Source of the DNA: Thecamonas trahens ATCC 50062
Lineage: Eukaryota; Apusozoa; Apusomonadida; Apusomonadidae
Reading direction: 5' to 3'
DNA: 64,000 bases
Assembly: GCF_000142905.1 (NCBI RefSeq)
Contig: NW_013657607.1
Location: 2,430-66,429 of the forward strand
Shown in pieces: positions 19,388 to 29,300 of the stretch (positions are counted from its first letter, which is position 1; the number at the start of each line of letters is the position of its first letter). The notes beneath the pieces were generated by a model. That model saw nothing but the letters and a program-made list of their open reading frames with translations. It was not told the origin of the DNA and ran no database searches. Position numbers and translations under genes: made by a program.

Positions 19388-19577
19388 GGGGGGTGTACAG
19401 AGGGTGGTCGGGAGGATGTGTAAGTGGGCAATGAGTATGGTGGGGGTGTCTGAGTGGTGGAGGGAGCAATGATAGTCCCGTCGAACACTTTCGGAGTGAA
19501 TTTTTTTGGATGGCTTTGATTTCTGCCGAATGGCTGTGTGAGTGGGTGGGTGGCGGGGGGTATGGGGAAGGTGGGAA

Positions 19578-19605
19578 GGGTATATCTCTCTGTCTGACAG
19601 AGTGG
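19578..19605 (+). promoter_or_regulatory. Conserved 5' element of LRR family member 3
   Basis: GGGTATATCTCTCTGTCTGA directly abuts the assembly gap and matches the element before family member 1. By analogy the start codon should lie within about 20 bases inside the gap. Confidence 0.5.
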
Positions 19606-20357
19606 NNNNNNNNNNNNNNNNNNNNNNNNNNNNNNNNNNNNNNNNNNNNNNNNNNNNNNNNNNNNNNNNNNNNNNNNNNNNNNNNNNNNNNNNNNNNNNN
19701 NNNNNNNNNNNNNNNNNNNNNNNNNNNNNNNNNNNNNNNNNNNNNNNNNNNNNNNNNNNNNNNNNNNNNNNNNNNNNNNNNNNNNNNNNNNNNNNNNNNN
19801 NNNNNNNNNNNNNNNNNNNNNNNNNNNNNNNNNNNNNNNNNNNNNNNNNNNNNNNNNNNNNNNNNNNNNNNNNNNNNNNNNNNNNNNNNNNNNNNNNNNN
19901 NNNNNNNNNNNNNNNNNNNNNNNNNNNNNNNNNNNNNNNNNNNNNNNNNNNNNNNNNNNNNNNNNNNNNNNNNNNNNNNNNNNNNNNNNNNNNNNNNNNN
20001 NNNNNNNNNNNNNNNNNNNNNNNNNNNNNNNNNNNNNNNNNNNNNNNNNNNNNNNNNNNNNNNNNNNNNNNNNNNNNNNNNNNNNNNNNNNNNNNNNNNN
20101 NNNNNNNNNNNNNNNNNNNNNNNNNNNNNNNNNNNNNNNNNNNNNNNNNNNNNNNNNNNNNNNNNNNNNNNNNNNNNNNNNNNNNNNNNNNNNNNNNNNN
20201 NNNNNNNNNNNNNNNNNNNNNNNNNNNNNNNNNNNNNNNNNNNNNNNNNNNNNNNNNNNNNNNNNNNNNNNNNNNNNNNNNNNNNNNNNNNNNNNNNNNN
20301 NNNNNNNNNNNNNNNNNNNNNNNNNNNNNNNNNNNNNNNNNNNNNNNNNNNNNNNNN
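19606..20357. other. Assembly gap (752 N)
   Basis: Undetermined bases. Both paralogues have only about 140 bp between the conserved leader element and the first LRR, whereas the gap is drawn as 752. The size is therefore either an estimate that is too large, or the gap hides an insertion or extra repeats. Confidence 0.95.
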
Positions 20358-22791
20358 CAACATCGACGCCATGGCCATGGTGGTGGTGGAGATGTGCCCC
20401 AACCTCACATCCCTCGGCTTGAACGGCTGCTCCAACATCACCGATGCGGCAGTGGTCGCCCTCGCCGGTGGCTGCCCCAACCTCACAACCCTCAACTTGT
20501 ACAACTGCTCCAACATCACCGATGCGGCAGTGGTCGCCCTCGCCGGTGGCTGCCCCAACCTCACATTCCTCGGCTTGGAAAACTGCTCCAACATCACCGA
20601 TGCGGCAGTGGTCGCCCTCGCCGGTGGCTGCCCCAACCTCACAACCCTCAACTTGTCCTCCTGCTCCAACATCACCGATGCGGCAGTGGTGGCGGTGGCC
20701 GACGGCTGCCCCAAGCTCACATCCCTCATCTTGCGGAGCTGCACCAAGCTCACCGATGCGGCAGTGGTGGCGGTGGCCGGTGGCTGCCCCAACCTCACAA
20801 CCCTCTCCTTGTACAACTGCTCCAACATCACCGATGCGGCAGTGGTCGCCCTCGCCGGTGGCTGCCCCAACCTCACAACCCTCAACTTGAACAACTGCTC
20901 CAAGGTTACCCTCGACTTGCGTCGCGCGCGCACTACCATCGCCCAACCAGACTTCCCTGCATCGCAGCACGCCCGTGCTCTGCTCGGCTTTGCTCAAGCC
21001 CATGTGCCCCATCCGGTGCATCTCATGGCCCGCTGTAACGCTCTCTCCGTGGACGCGCTCAACACGCTGCTTGCCAACGGCGCAGACCTCTACGATCTCG
21101 ATGATGACAACAAGCACGTGTACGTGCACTCGCCCGCATCCTCTGCGCCGGTCTTTGTCGGCCTCATGATCGAGTCGCTGCGGGCCAACGCAGACGGCGC
21201 CACCAAGCTCGCCAACGGCATCAACAAGGCCACCGTCGCCCTCTTTGTCACCCTCCGCGCCTCACCGACCGTCCCGATCTCAGCCGACATCGTCTCCGAG
21301 CTCATCACCGCTGGTGCAGACGTCAACGCTGTTGAACCCACGTTCAATACGCCCGTCATTCATGTCGCGGCTGCCAACACGGAGCACGGTGCCCTCAAGG
21401 CTCTCCTCGAGGCAGTTGCCGCCCTCGACGTCGTCCTCGACCAGTCTGCCGTCGACGGAAACAGCGCCACTGTGCTCGACACCATTATCGCCGCGAACCA
21501 GCTGACAGCTGAGCGTATGGCCGAGTTGGGCGGAGTTGGTCTCGATCCCTTCATGCTGCAGCCGGACAACACGCATGTGTACGTAGCTGCTCCCGTGGAG
21601 CGATCTGCAGCGTTCTCATCTGCGATGGTCGCCTGGATCCGCGAGCATGGCGATGGCGCCACCGAGCTCGCCAACGGCATCAACAAGGCCACCGTCGCCC
21701 TCTTTGTCGTCCTCCGCGCCTCACCGACCGTCCCGATCTCAGCCGACATCGTCTCCGAGCTCATCACCGCTGGTGCAGACGTCAACGCTGTTGAACCCAC
21801 GTTCAATACGCCCGTCATTCATGTCGCGGCTGCCAACACGGAGCACGGTGCCCTCAAGGCTCTCCTCGAGGCAGTCGCCGCCCTGGATGTCGTCCTCGAC
21901 CAGTCTGCCGTCGACGGAAACGGCGCCACTGTGCTCGACACCATTATCGCCGCGAACCAGCTGACAGCTGAGCGTATGGCCGAGTTGGGCGGAGTTGGTC
22001 TCGATCCCTTCACGCTGCAGCCGGACAACACGCATGTGTACGTAGCTGCTCCCGTGGAGCGATCTGCAGTGTTCTCATCTGCGATGGTCGCCTGGATCCG
22101 CGAGCATGGCGACGGCGCCACCGAGCTAACCAGCGGCATCAACAAGGCCACCCTCGCCCTCGTCATCGTTCTTCATGCCGCAGACACAATCCCGTTCTCC
22201 ATCCCTGTCTTCGCCTTCCTCATCAACTCCGGCGCCGGCATCAATGCCCTCGAACCGTCCCTTGGACTGCGCCCGCTCCACGTCGCCGTCTCGCTCTCCA
22301 ACATCCCGGCAACCATGGCGCTACTCGCCGCGGGTGCTGACCTGTGGGCTCTCGGTGCCAACGGCGAGACGGCATTTTCGATTGCCTCGGCTGTGCTCAA
22401 CAAGCCTGGCAGCGACACCAACGCGGCTGCAAAAGAAGTCTACAACCTCATCGTTGGTACAAGCTCTATCCCGGAGCGTGTTGCTGACCACGTCCGTGAG
22501 ACCATCGCTGCTGGTGGCGACATTGGCGGCGGTGCAGGCGCCTCTGCTGGGACCTCCACTCGCGTGGACAAACTCGAGGCCAAGCTCGCCGACACCAAGG
22601 CCGAGCTCGCCGACACCAAGGCCGACTTCGCCGACACCAAGGCCGAGCTCGCCGACACCAAGGCCGAGCTCGCCGACGTCAGGGATCACGTCACCATCGC
22701 CACGGGCAACATCGCCGCCCTCCAGGCCGACCGCGCCAACATCCTCCAGCACGTCGACAAGGCCATCGCCATCTTCCAAGCACGCCGCTAG
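19606..22791 (+). CDS. LRR-ankyrin-coiled-coil protein, family member 3 (5' end in assembly gap)
   Basis: The frame is open from the gap to the stop at 22791. It resumes at 20358 with NIDAMAMVVVEMCPNLTSLG, equivalent to the first LRR of member 1, followed by about six more 26-residue LRRs (DAAVVALAGGCPNLTTLNL). The ankyrin region contains a 153-residue segment present twice in tandem, then GLRPLHVAVSLSNIPATMAL. A Lys/Glu/Ala coiled coil built on ELADTKAELADTKA ends the protein. Compared with member 1 it has fewer LRRs but a longer ankyrin region. The start codon and the first 45 or so residues should be inside the gap. The family role is unknown; recognition plus self-association through the coiled coil is a reasonable inference. 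Confidence 0.8.
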   Translation, partial: XXXXXXXXXXXXXXXXXXXXXXXXXXXXXXXXXXXXXXXXXXXXXXXXXXXXXXXXXXXXXXXXXXXXXXXXXXXXXXXXXXXXXXXXXXXXXXXXXXXXXXXXXXXXXXXXXXXXXXXXXXXXXXXXXXXXXXXXXXXXXXXXXXXXXXXXXXXXXXXXXXXXXXXXXXXXXXXXXXXXXXXXXXXXXXXXXXXXXXXXXXXXXXXXXXXXXXXXXXXXXXXXXXXXXXXXXXXXXXXXXXXXXXXXXXXNIDAMAMVVVEMCPNLTSLGLNGCSNITDAAVVALAGGCPNLTTLNLYNCSNITDAAVVALAGGCPNLTFLGLENCSNITDAAVVALAGGCPNLTTLNLSSCSNITDAAVVAVADGCPKLTSLILRSCTKLTDAAVVAVAGGCPNLTTLSLYNCSNITDAAVVALAGGCPNLTTLNLNNCSKVTLDLRRARTTIAQPDFPASQHARALLGFAQAHVPHPVHLMARCNALSVDALNTLLANGADLYDLDDDNKHVYVHSPASSAPVFVGLMIESLRANADGATKLANGINKATVALFVTLRASPTVPISADIVSELITAGADVNAVEPTFNTPVIHVAAANTEHGALKALLEAVAALDVVLDQSAVDGNSATVLDTIIAANQLTAERMAELGGVGLDPFMLQPDNTHVYVAAPVERSAAFSSAMVAWIREHGDGATELANGINKATVALFVVLRASPTVPISADIVSELITAGADVNAVEPTFNTPVIHVAAANTEHGALKALLEAVAALDVVLDQSAVDGNGATVLDTIIAANQLTAERMAELGGVGLDPFTLQPDNTHVYVAAPVERSAVFSSAMVAWIREHGDGATELTSGINKATLALVIVLHAADTIPFSIPVFAFLINSGAGINALEPSLGLRPLHVAVSLSNIPATMALLAAGADLWALGANGETAFSIASAVLNKPGSDTNAAAKEVYNLIVGTSSIPERVADHVRETIAAGGDIGGGAGASAGTSTRVDKLEAKLADTKAELADTKADFADTKAELADTKAELADVRDHVTIATGNIAALQADRANILQHVDKAIAIFQARR
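21193..22110 (+). repeat. 459-bp tandem duplication inside LRR gene 3
   Basis: 21193-21651 and 21652-22110 are nearly identical and in frame (153 codons). Each starts at GACGGCGCCACC or its variant and includes PISADIVSELITAGADVNAV and HVAAANTEHGALKALLEAVA. Only a few substitutions separate the copies, so the duplication is recent or gene-converted. Confidence 0.9.
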
Positions 22792-22800
22792 TCCTACGGC

Positions 22801-23486
22801 TCAAATCTCTCCTCGTGGTGTACCGCAGCGCCCACACCGCCGCCGGGACATCGTCTGCGGGCGACGCAATGCCGCAGTAAAACACGCCCAGCAGCGTGGA
22901 GGCTTTGTGATGTGCCGCAGCGTTAGCCGAGCGTGTAGGGAAACTGCGGGAGCCGACGGCAACACGCCCGAGACAATGATCCGGATCTCGTGAATAAGCC
23001 GATGCGGCGACGATTCGGCAAGCACCTCTGGCCGCCTCTGGTAGTCGTTGAGCGAGCGGGTGGCCCACCATAACGAGATTGCCTGCACGCGCGCCTGCGC
23101 TCCGTGCGGAGCGCTGTGGATGCGGTCTGGGGCAATCGACGCGTACGGCATGACGCCGATGCCTGACGCGATGAAAGGCCCGTGCAAGATGGTGACCACG
23201 TTGCGCGCGTTGGCATACATCGGCCACCGCCTCCATCACCACCGCCCGCAGCGTCAAAGACGGCCGATGCGAGCCAGACGGAATGGATGGCGGTGAAGCG
23301 GGCGCCGGCGAGTACGGAGGATGAGGCTGACGAGCGGGCCGGGTGCAACGAGATCAACGTTGGCCGCACATGGTCGAGGTCACGGAACGGATAAAGATCA
23401 AGACCAGCAAGTGCAGCGCAGAGAGCAACAAGAAGGGAAGCAACTCTTGCGCCAGTCTGATCCCCATCCCCATCCCCATCGAGCAT
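22801..23486 (-). CDS. Unknown, probably membrane-anchored protein (two frameshifts)
   Basis: From the ATG at 23486 the frame gives MLDGDGDGDQTG and then a hydrophobic segment ARVASLLVALCAALAGLDLY, likely a membrane anchor. The frame then shifts near 23225 to NVVTILHGPFIASGIGVMPY, and near 22945 to NAAAHHKASTLLGVFYCGIA, ending between 22801 and 22691. Both shifts look like one missing base; the second is next to a CCC run. If repaired the protein has about 230 residues. No family is recognised. Its 3' end meets or slightly overlaps the 3' end of the convergent LRR gene. Confidence 0.45.
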
Positions 23487-23600
23487 CCGACATGGACCAT
23501 CCAAGCCGACGGGACCCTTCAGCGAAGCGCCAACTCACTCTGACTCGCTCGTCCCCTCCTTCCACAGAGGGAACAGACAGTGTGCGGAAGGTCGTTCAAC

Positions 23601-23790
23601 ATGGATGATACAGTGGCGGTGGACGGATGTACCACCGAGACCGAGATCGATGATGAGCTCGAGTCGGTCAATGCCGAGTTGGTGACCGAGGTGGTGCCAG
23701 TGGCCACGGACAGACTGCTGATGCAGGTCAGCGATCGATGTGCCCATATCAAAACTATGTACCTGAATGACTGCCCGGCCACTACAGACG
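23601..23790 (+). pseudogene. Relic of an LRR protein N-terminus
   Basis: Reads MDDTVAVDGCTTETEI and AHIKTMYLNDCPATTDAGAM. This resembles the start of the neighbouring gene on the other strand ([35 protein letters not shown]). The similarity stops after one LRR. An inverted partial duplicate is likely. Confidence 0.5.
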
Positions 23791-23892
23791 CGGGCGCTAT
23801 GTCATCACAACTCTTCGCTCTGCTTGCGATCTTCCGCAAGCCGCCAAAGACGCCCTTCAGGCCGCCATTCTCTGCCCTCCACGTCGTTGATC

Positions 23893-24930
23893 CTACGCGC
23901 TGCCTGCAGTGGCCATGCCCGCCGCCATGGCCGTGCAGTGGCCCTCGACTGCTGTCTTCATCGCCGATGAGATCTTTGTCGCATCAAGCGAGACTCTCGT
24001 CAGCCGAGCAAGATCGAAGAGCGCAGCGGCGCCGGTGTCGGTCACCAGCGTGCAGCCCCACAGATCAAGCACCTCTAGCTGGGTGCAGCCGCCGGCGATG
24101 GCCTCGATGCCGGCGTCGGTGACGGCGGTGCAGTTGTGGAGGAGGAGCTGTTCGAGCTGCGGAGAGCCAGCAGCAAGCGCGGCCAGTGCATCGTCGGTGG
24201 CCTGCGACCTGCAGTCGGTCAGATCGAGCTCGACAAGGTCGGTCAAGCCGACGAGGCCCGCAATGCCTGCGGGTGTCAGCCGGGTGCAGCGGTCAAGGCA
24301 GAGCCGCGTGAGCCGCGGACAGCCTGCGACAATGGCAAGGAGGCCCACATCGGTAAAGAAAGCGCACCACTGCAACATCAGCGACGTGAGCTGCGGACAG
24401 CCGGCAGCGATGGCAATGAGGCCGTCGTCATAGACCTGAGCGATGCGAGAGAGCGAGAGGACTTTGAGCTGGGCGCCTGCAGCTGCGATGGCCTCGACGC
24501 CCCTGCTAGACACATCCTCGCAGCCTGTAAGGACCAGTCTCTCCAGCTGCCATCCAGCCACCATCATCTCCACCGCGTCGTCCTTGATGAGAGTGCAGCA
24601 AGTGACGTCGATGTCGACAACAAGCGGACAGCCGGCGATGAGCGCAGCCAGCGTGTCAGCCGAGGGCAAGCCCGAGTTGCACAGATCAAGCCGCTTGAGC
24701 GAGGGGCAGCAGCGAGCGATGGCATAGAGTGATGCATTTGTGAGGGCAGAGCAGTTGGCCAAGATTATGTCTGTGATGCCCGAGCACATGCTCACCACGT
24801 GGATGAGCACTTCATCAACAGCCCCGCCAATCACCACCCGCACCTCCTCCGCGCCCACTTTGGCCACCCAATCTCCAGCCTCAGCAGCAGTCATGCACCC
24901 CTCCAGCTTGACTGTCCTCACATCGTCCAT
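23893..24930 (-). CDS. Leucine-rich-repeat protein (AMN1/FBXL type)
   Basis: 345 residues if started at 24930 ([20 protein letters not shown]), a choice supported by the relic at 23601; the frame is open upstream to 25200 through a low-complexity stretch. About eleven cysteine-containing LRRs of 24-27 residues follow, for example [17 protein letters not shown] and [17 protein letters not shown]. No ankyrin or coiled-coil region is present, unlike the three larger neighbours, and the units are individually diverged, so this is an older array. No F-box is evident. Recognition of a protein partner is the general role of such arrays; no specific function can be given. Confidence 0.75.
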   Translation of the reverse strand: MDDVRTVKLEGCMTAAEAGDWVAKVGAEEVRVVIGGAVDEVLIHVVSMCSGITDIILANCSALTNASLYAIARCCPSLKRLDLCNSGLPSADTLAALIAGCPLVVDIDVTCCTLIKDDAVEMMVAGWQLERLVLTGCEDVSSRGVEAIAAAGAQLKVLSLSRIAQVYDDGLIAIAAGCPQLTSLMLQWCAFFTDVGLLAIVAGCPRLTRLCLDRCTRLTPAGIAGLVGLTDLVELDLTDCRSQATDDALAALAAGSPQLEQLLLHNCTAVTDAGIEAIAGGCTQLEVLDLWGCTLVTDTGAAALFDLARLTRVSLDATKISSAMKTAVEGHCTAMAAGMATAGSA

Positions 24931-24944
24931 CGTCTCGGCCGTCG

Positions 24945-25085
24945 CCTTGCTCGCCTTGCTCGCCTTGCTCGTCCTGCTCGTCCTGCTCGTCCTGCTCGCC
25001 TTGCTCGCCCTGCTCGTCCTGCTCGCCCTGCTCGTCCTGCTCGTCCTGCTCGCCCTGCTCGTCCTGCTCGCCCTGCTCGTCTGGT
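24945..25085. repeat. CTGCTCGTC/CTGCTCGCC nonamer tract
   Basis: Roughly fifteen imperfect 9-bp units lie just upstream of the preferred start of the LRR gene. If translation began at 25200 they would encode a Ser/Arg/Thr/Ala/Lys-rich N-terminus. Whether they are leader or coding sequence cannot be told from the DNA alone. Confidence 0.7.
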
Positions 25086-26367
25086 CACTCCCTTGCTCTG
25101 TCGCCTTGGTCGCTCTGTCGCCTCGGAGCTGTCCTGACTGCAGTTGAGTGTGTCCGTTGAGCACAGGCAATGCGCAGTGACCGGTGGTCATACAGGCCAT
25201 GAGCCAACAATCTCAGGGACATCATCAGGGGGGGGGGGGGGGGGGCATTCAGAGGGGTATCATCTAGGCCTCGGCTAACAGCATGAGGCAAACATGAAGA
25301 TCGACGACCATGATGATGAGCGCCACAGCGCCGGCGACAATGAGTGGCGTCTCACACAAGGCCTACAACCTACAACATCCATCGCCATGGTCATGGTCAC
25401 CATCATCGCCACACCCTCCACACACGCACACACGCACACGCACGCACACGCACAATCATATCCCATCAATCATTGCAAGCTGCGGGCCAGCAAGTGCGGG
25501 AAATCCACCATCCACGACACGATGACGTCCCCCTCAACTACCTGTCAGCGCACCCATTCCGACCACCTCGCACTCACCACACCACCACACACCCTCATAC
25601 CCATACATACTTACACTCATAGCACTTCTTCACGGCAACCGGTCATGCCTACGTCTGCCTGTGTCATACCTGATACTATCTGGTGCAACAGGTTGCCTGG
25701 GTGCCAATTAACAAAATTGTCCGCATCGACCTCCGCGTTGACAAGTCAACGTCCACACTATCCGCCGCACTTTCTCACCCGCATACTCTTCTCCCTCCTC
25801 CTCCCCCCCCCCCCCCCCCACACACACACAGCTATACATACATACAGTCTATCTCTCTATCTCTATATATCTTCCGCACACATGCACCATGGCCGTCCAT
25901 CCATCTCCATCCCTACCCCCTCCGCATGAATCTCTCCAGCAAAGTACGTACACATGCTGCCCCTCACTCATATTCTTCGCCAGTGTTGACCATTTCTCGA
26001 CCCATTGCCTGAACTGGCTCGGCCAGGAGTCCTCTCCCCTTACATACACACCGCTCACAATGACCTCATACACATAGATCTGCTCTCCTCCTCGTCGTCG
26101 TCTACCTCTTTGCACGATTCAGCCGTCTCGTCGTTGGTATCTCTGTCGAAAAAATCGGACGACTCGTCATCGTCGTCATCCATTTCAATCCCGTCGCTTG
26201 AACCTGCTCCGCAACCGGCAAGCCTCACGCAAGCTCTCGCCCCGCTGCAGGCTTCGCCACAATCATCAACAGCGCCATCATCGCTAGGAGGCTCACGAAC
26301 ACTCCCGCCGCCATCGCCAACCACCCATCTCATCAATCAGCTGCAGAGTGATAACATCCCGGCGCCC
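25086..26367. other. Low-complexity intergenic region
   Basis: Holds an 18-G run (25228-25245), CA/CACG-rich stretches (25415-25455), a 17-C run (25803-25819) followed by CA and CTAT repeats, and otherwise A/C-rich sequence. It should contain the divergent promoters of the LRR gene (minus) and the membrane gene (plus). No gene is supported. Confidence 0.6.
25228..25245. repeat. Homopolymer run of 18 G
   Basis: Uninterrupted G tract in the intergenic region, matched by a C17 run at 25803-25819 and a G21 run at 57885-57905. Lengths are likely approximate because homopolymers of this size are hard to sequence. Confidence 0.9.
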
Positions 26368-29300
26368 ATGAATAGGTCCACCGCCAGGCCGCCGGCTGTC
26401 TCCAGTGCGCCCAAGACCTCGTCAGGCTTGCGTCGCGGCCTTGTCGGCCTCGCCCTGCTCATCGTTGACGCTCCGCCGCAGAAATCTTTCCTCGGAAAGG
26501 CTTGGCGCGTTGGCGGGGCCCTCGCGCTCATCGCACTTGACCTGGGCCTCCTGCTCTTTGTCGCGGTCATCGCACCGCATGACACCCCGCTTGCCGTCCC
26601 GCCACTCGTCCGCGGCATCGCCATCGTCATCTTCGCCCTCATCATCATCGCCACCATTGCATGCATCCTTCGTCTCGCCGTAGGTGCCCCTCCGCCGCAC
26701 ACTACCGCCATCGTCGCCTGCGCGGCTGCTCTTGTCAGGCTCATCTACACCGTCGGCTACCTCCCGCTCGCCGTCCTCCTCGCCCGCCCGCTCCTCCTCC
26801 CGCTGCTGGCCATTCATCTCGCTCTCGGCTTGCTACTTGTGAGCCATACCAATGTTCATGCCATCGATCCGGTCGGTGGTCCATCGCTCGCCCGCGCCTG
26901 GTCTGGCGTTCCAGACCTCATTGTCCGTGGCGCCGCCACCGTCATCGTCGCCACAGCCGCCATCTCGACCCACTCTGTCGCCATCAGCATCACTACCGCG
27001 CTGGCCGCCTCTGTTGCCGCCGCCTCCGTTGCGTACCTTCGCCCGCATCGCATCCATCTCATCAACCGCCTCCGATGCGGCAGTCTCCTCGCTCTCGCCT
27101 GCTACGCCACCGCCACCGCCGCCCTCGGGCCGAGCCACGGCCTCGTCCACCTCATCCTGGCCATCCTCGCCCTCATCGCCGGCATGGCGCTCCCATCGCA
27201 CCCGCCGCTCACCCCGCTGCCCGTCCTTGCCTCGAAGCTCGCTTTCGCTCACTTCTCGTCCTTGACCTCGGCCCGGCCGTCGTCGACGACCTCCATCTCG
27301 AGACGGTGCTGACAGCCAAGCTCTCGCGCGCGCGCTACGCAGTGTACATCAGCCTCCATCGCCGCGCCTACGACGAGGCTGCTGAGCTCTTCAACGATCT
27401 GGCTCCCGAGCTGACTGATTCGCAAGCTGATGCCGCCCTCGTTGCTCTCGAGCAGCAGTGGCGCCATCGGCTCGGCACCGTCTCGCTCCACGCCTCGCTC
27501 GACCTCCAGCTCGCCCTGGGAGCAGCGCGGAACGGCGTGCCGGCGGTGATCACTCTCCTCACCAAGGACAAGCACGCACCGGACGCATCGGCCATCCCAC
27601 GGATGATCTACCACATGCGGGCGCAGCTGCGGGCAGAGGAAGACGTTGTTGTTGCCTCGGCCTGTACCGCCGCTCTCGCCGCCAGCTGTGCCTCCTCGCG
27701 CTGCACCGCCTTCCCACACATCATCCAGCGCCTGCTCTGGTCGCTCTACGGTGGCGAGCGGGCGGCGGCATACGGATCGCACGCCGCAGGCATCGTCTCG
27801 GCCTTTCACGCACAAGCCGCTCACCTTGATCTTTCGCCGTCCACTCTCTCTGTCCTCACCGACGTCATCCGTGGGCCGACCGTCCTCTCGCCGGCGTCAT
27901 CGCTCCTCGCCGCCGCCCTCACCATCGCTCCGCCGTGGAAGGAATCGGGCGGCTCGGACGATGGTCGCGTCCTTAGCCGACGCAGCAGCCATCTCAGCAT
28001 TGTCAATCCTACGGGGCTCATCGAGCACGCCCGCCAGCTCGCTCACGGCGACGATGTGGCCACTCTCGTCGCCCGCGCCCTCGGCCAGTGGATCGACGCC
28101 ATGGCGGCCGAGGACAAGCTGCTTGCCATGGTCGTCACCGGCTACGCCCGCATCGACCCAGCCTCGCACGCCATCCTCCGCCACCTCCTCGCCGCAAAGC
28201 CTGATCGCCTCCTCATCCTCACACAGATGGACCGCTCTTCCCGATCCGTCGCCCTCAATCCCTTCATCCGCCCCTGGGTCGTCAACGGTGCCGGCGGCGT
28301 CGTCTTTGATCCGTCCGTCCCGGGCGCCGATCGCCTCGCCAACCTCTACACCGTCCGCCTCTCCACCCGCGCCCACCAAGCTCGGCGGCTCAAGAGTCTC
28401 TATTGCACTCGGTCGGCTCGTTGCCCTCGGTTGTCTCCATCGGCGGCCAGGGATCGGTGGCCTCTGCTACCAGCGCCATCTCGGCCCGCGAGACAAGCTC
28501 GCCGCTGGCGCTGACCAACCTCGCCGGTCTCAGTAGCATCCCGCTCTCGGCCACCGTGAGCAACGATGCTCTCGTCATCTGTCCGCTATGCACCCATGTT
28601 GCCCTCGATCGCGCGTGGAGCGCAGACATGGAGCACTTTGCCTCCTCCATCTCCTCCTCTCTCTCGGCTGTGGCCGTCGACAGCAATCACCGCATGCGGC
28701 CGCACGCCAGCGGCGCAGCCGAGCTGTACGCCTCGGCTCTGGAGGCATCATACCAGCGCAAGCCATCGGAGCAGCTGAGCAGCATCTTTGTCTTCTCTGA
28801 TGAAGATGATGAGGACGACAAGGACTCGGTTGTTGTTGTCCGTCACCGCGACGGCTGTCACAGTCACCTCGACGGTGATGACCTCCTCGACGGCAAGTTG
28901 GAGGCCGCTGCCGCTGCCGCTGCCGCTACCGGCAGCAACTCCGGTCGTATCCAACAACGCGGATATGACGACCAGGACGATGGTGACGAGCTGGGTAAGG
29001 CGGTTGGCGAGGACGCTGGCTACGGGTTCCTCCATCTCAGCCACGATCGCCGCAGCGCAGGCGGCCTTCTCCATCCCACGTCGTCGTCGACAATCCGGCG
29101 AGCGGCCCGGCTGAGCAACAGCTCGGACAGCATGGGCACCGGCGATGCGCCGTTGCTGCGACGGACGCTGCGACTCACCAATGACTCGGGCAGCGTTGCC
29201 CCGAGCTTGTCATCGCCACGGATGATCAAACGCCCGTCGCTGCAGCGGCTCCCACCGCGATCACCCACGCAGCGCACGCCGACTGTGTCGTTTCGCCGCA

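Noticed and set aside
23521-25469. CRISPR-like regular repeats
   Set aside because: The repeats are contiguous nonamers and dinucleotides without unique spacers, and the DNA is eukaryotic.
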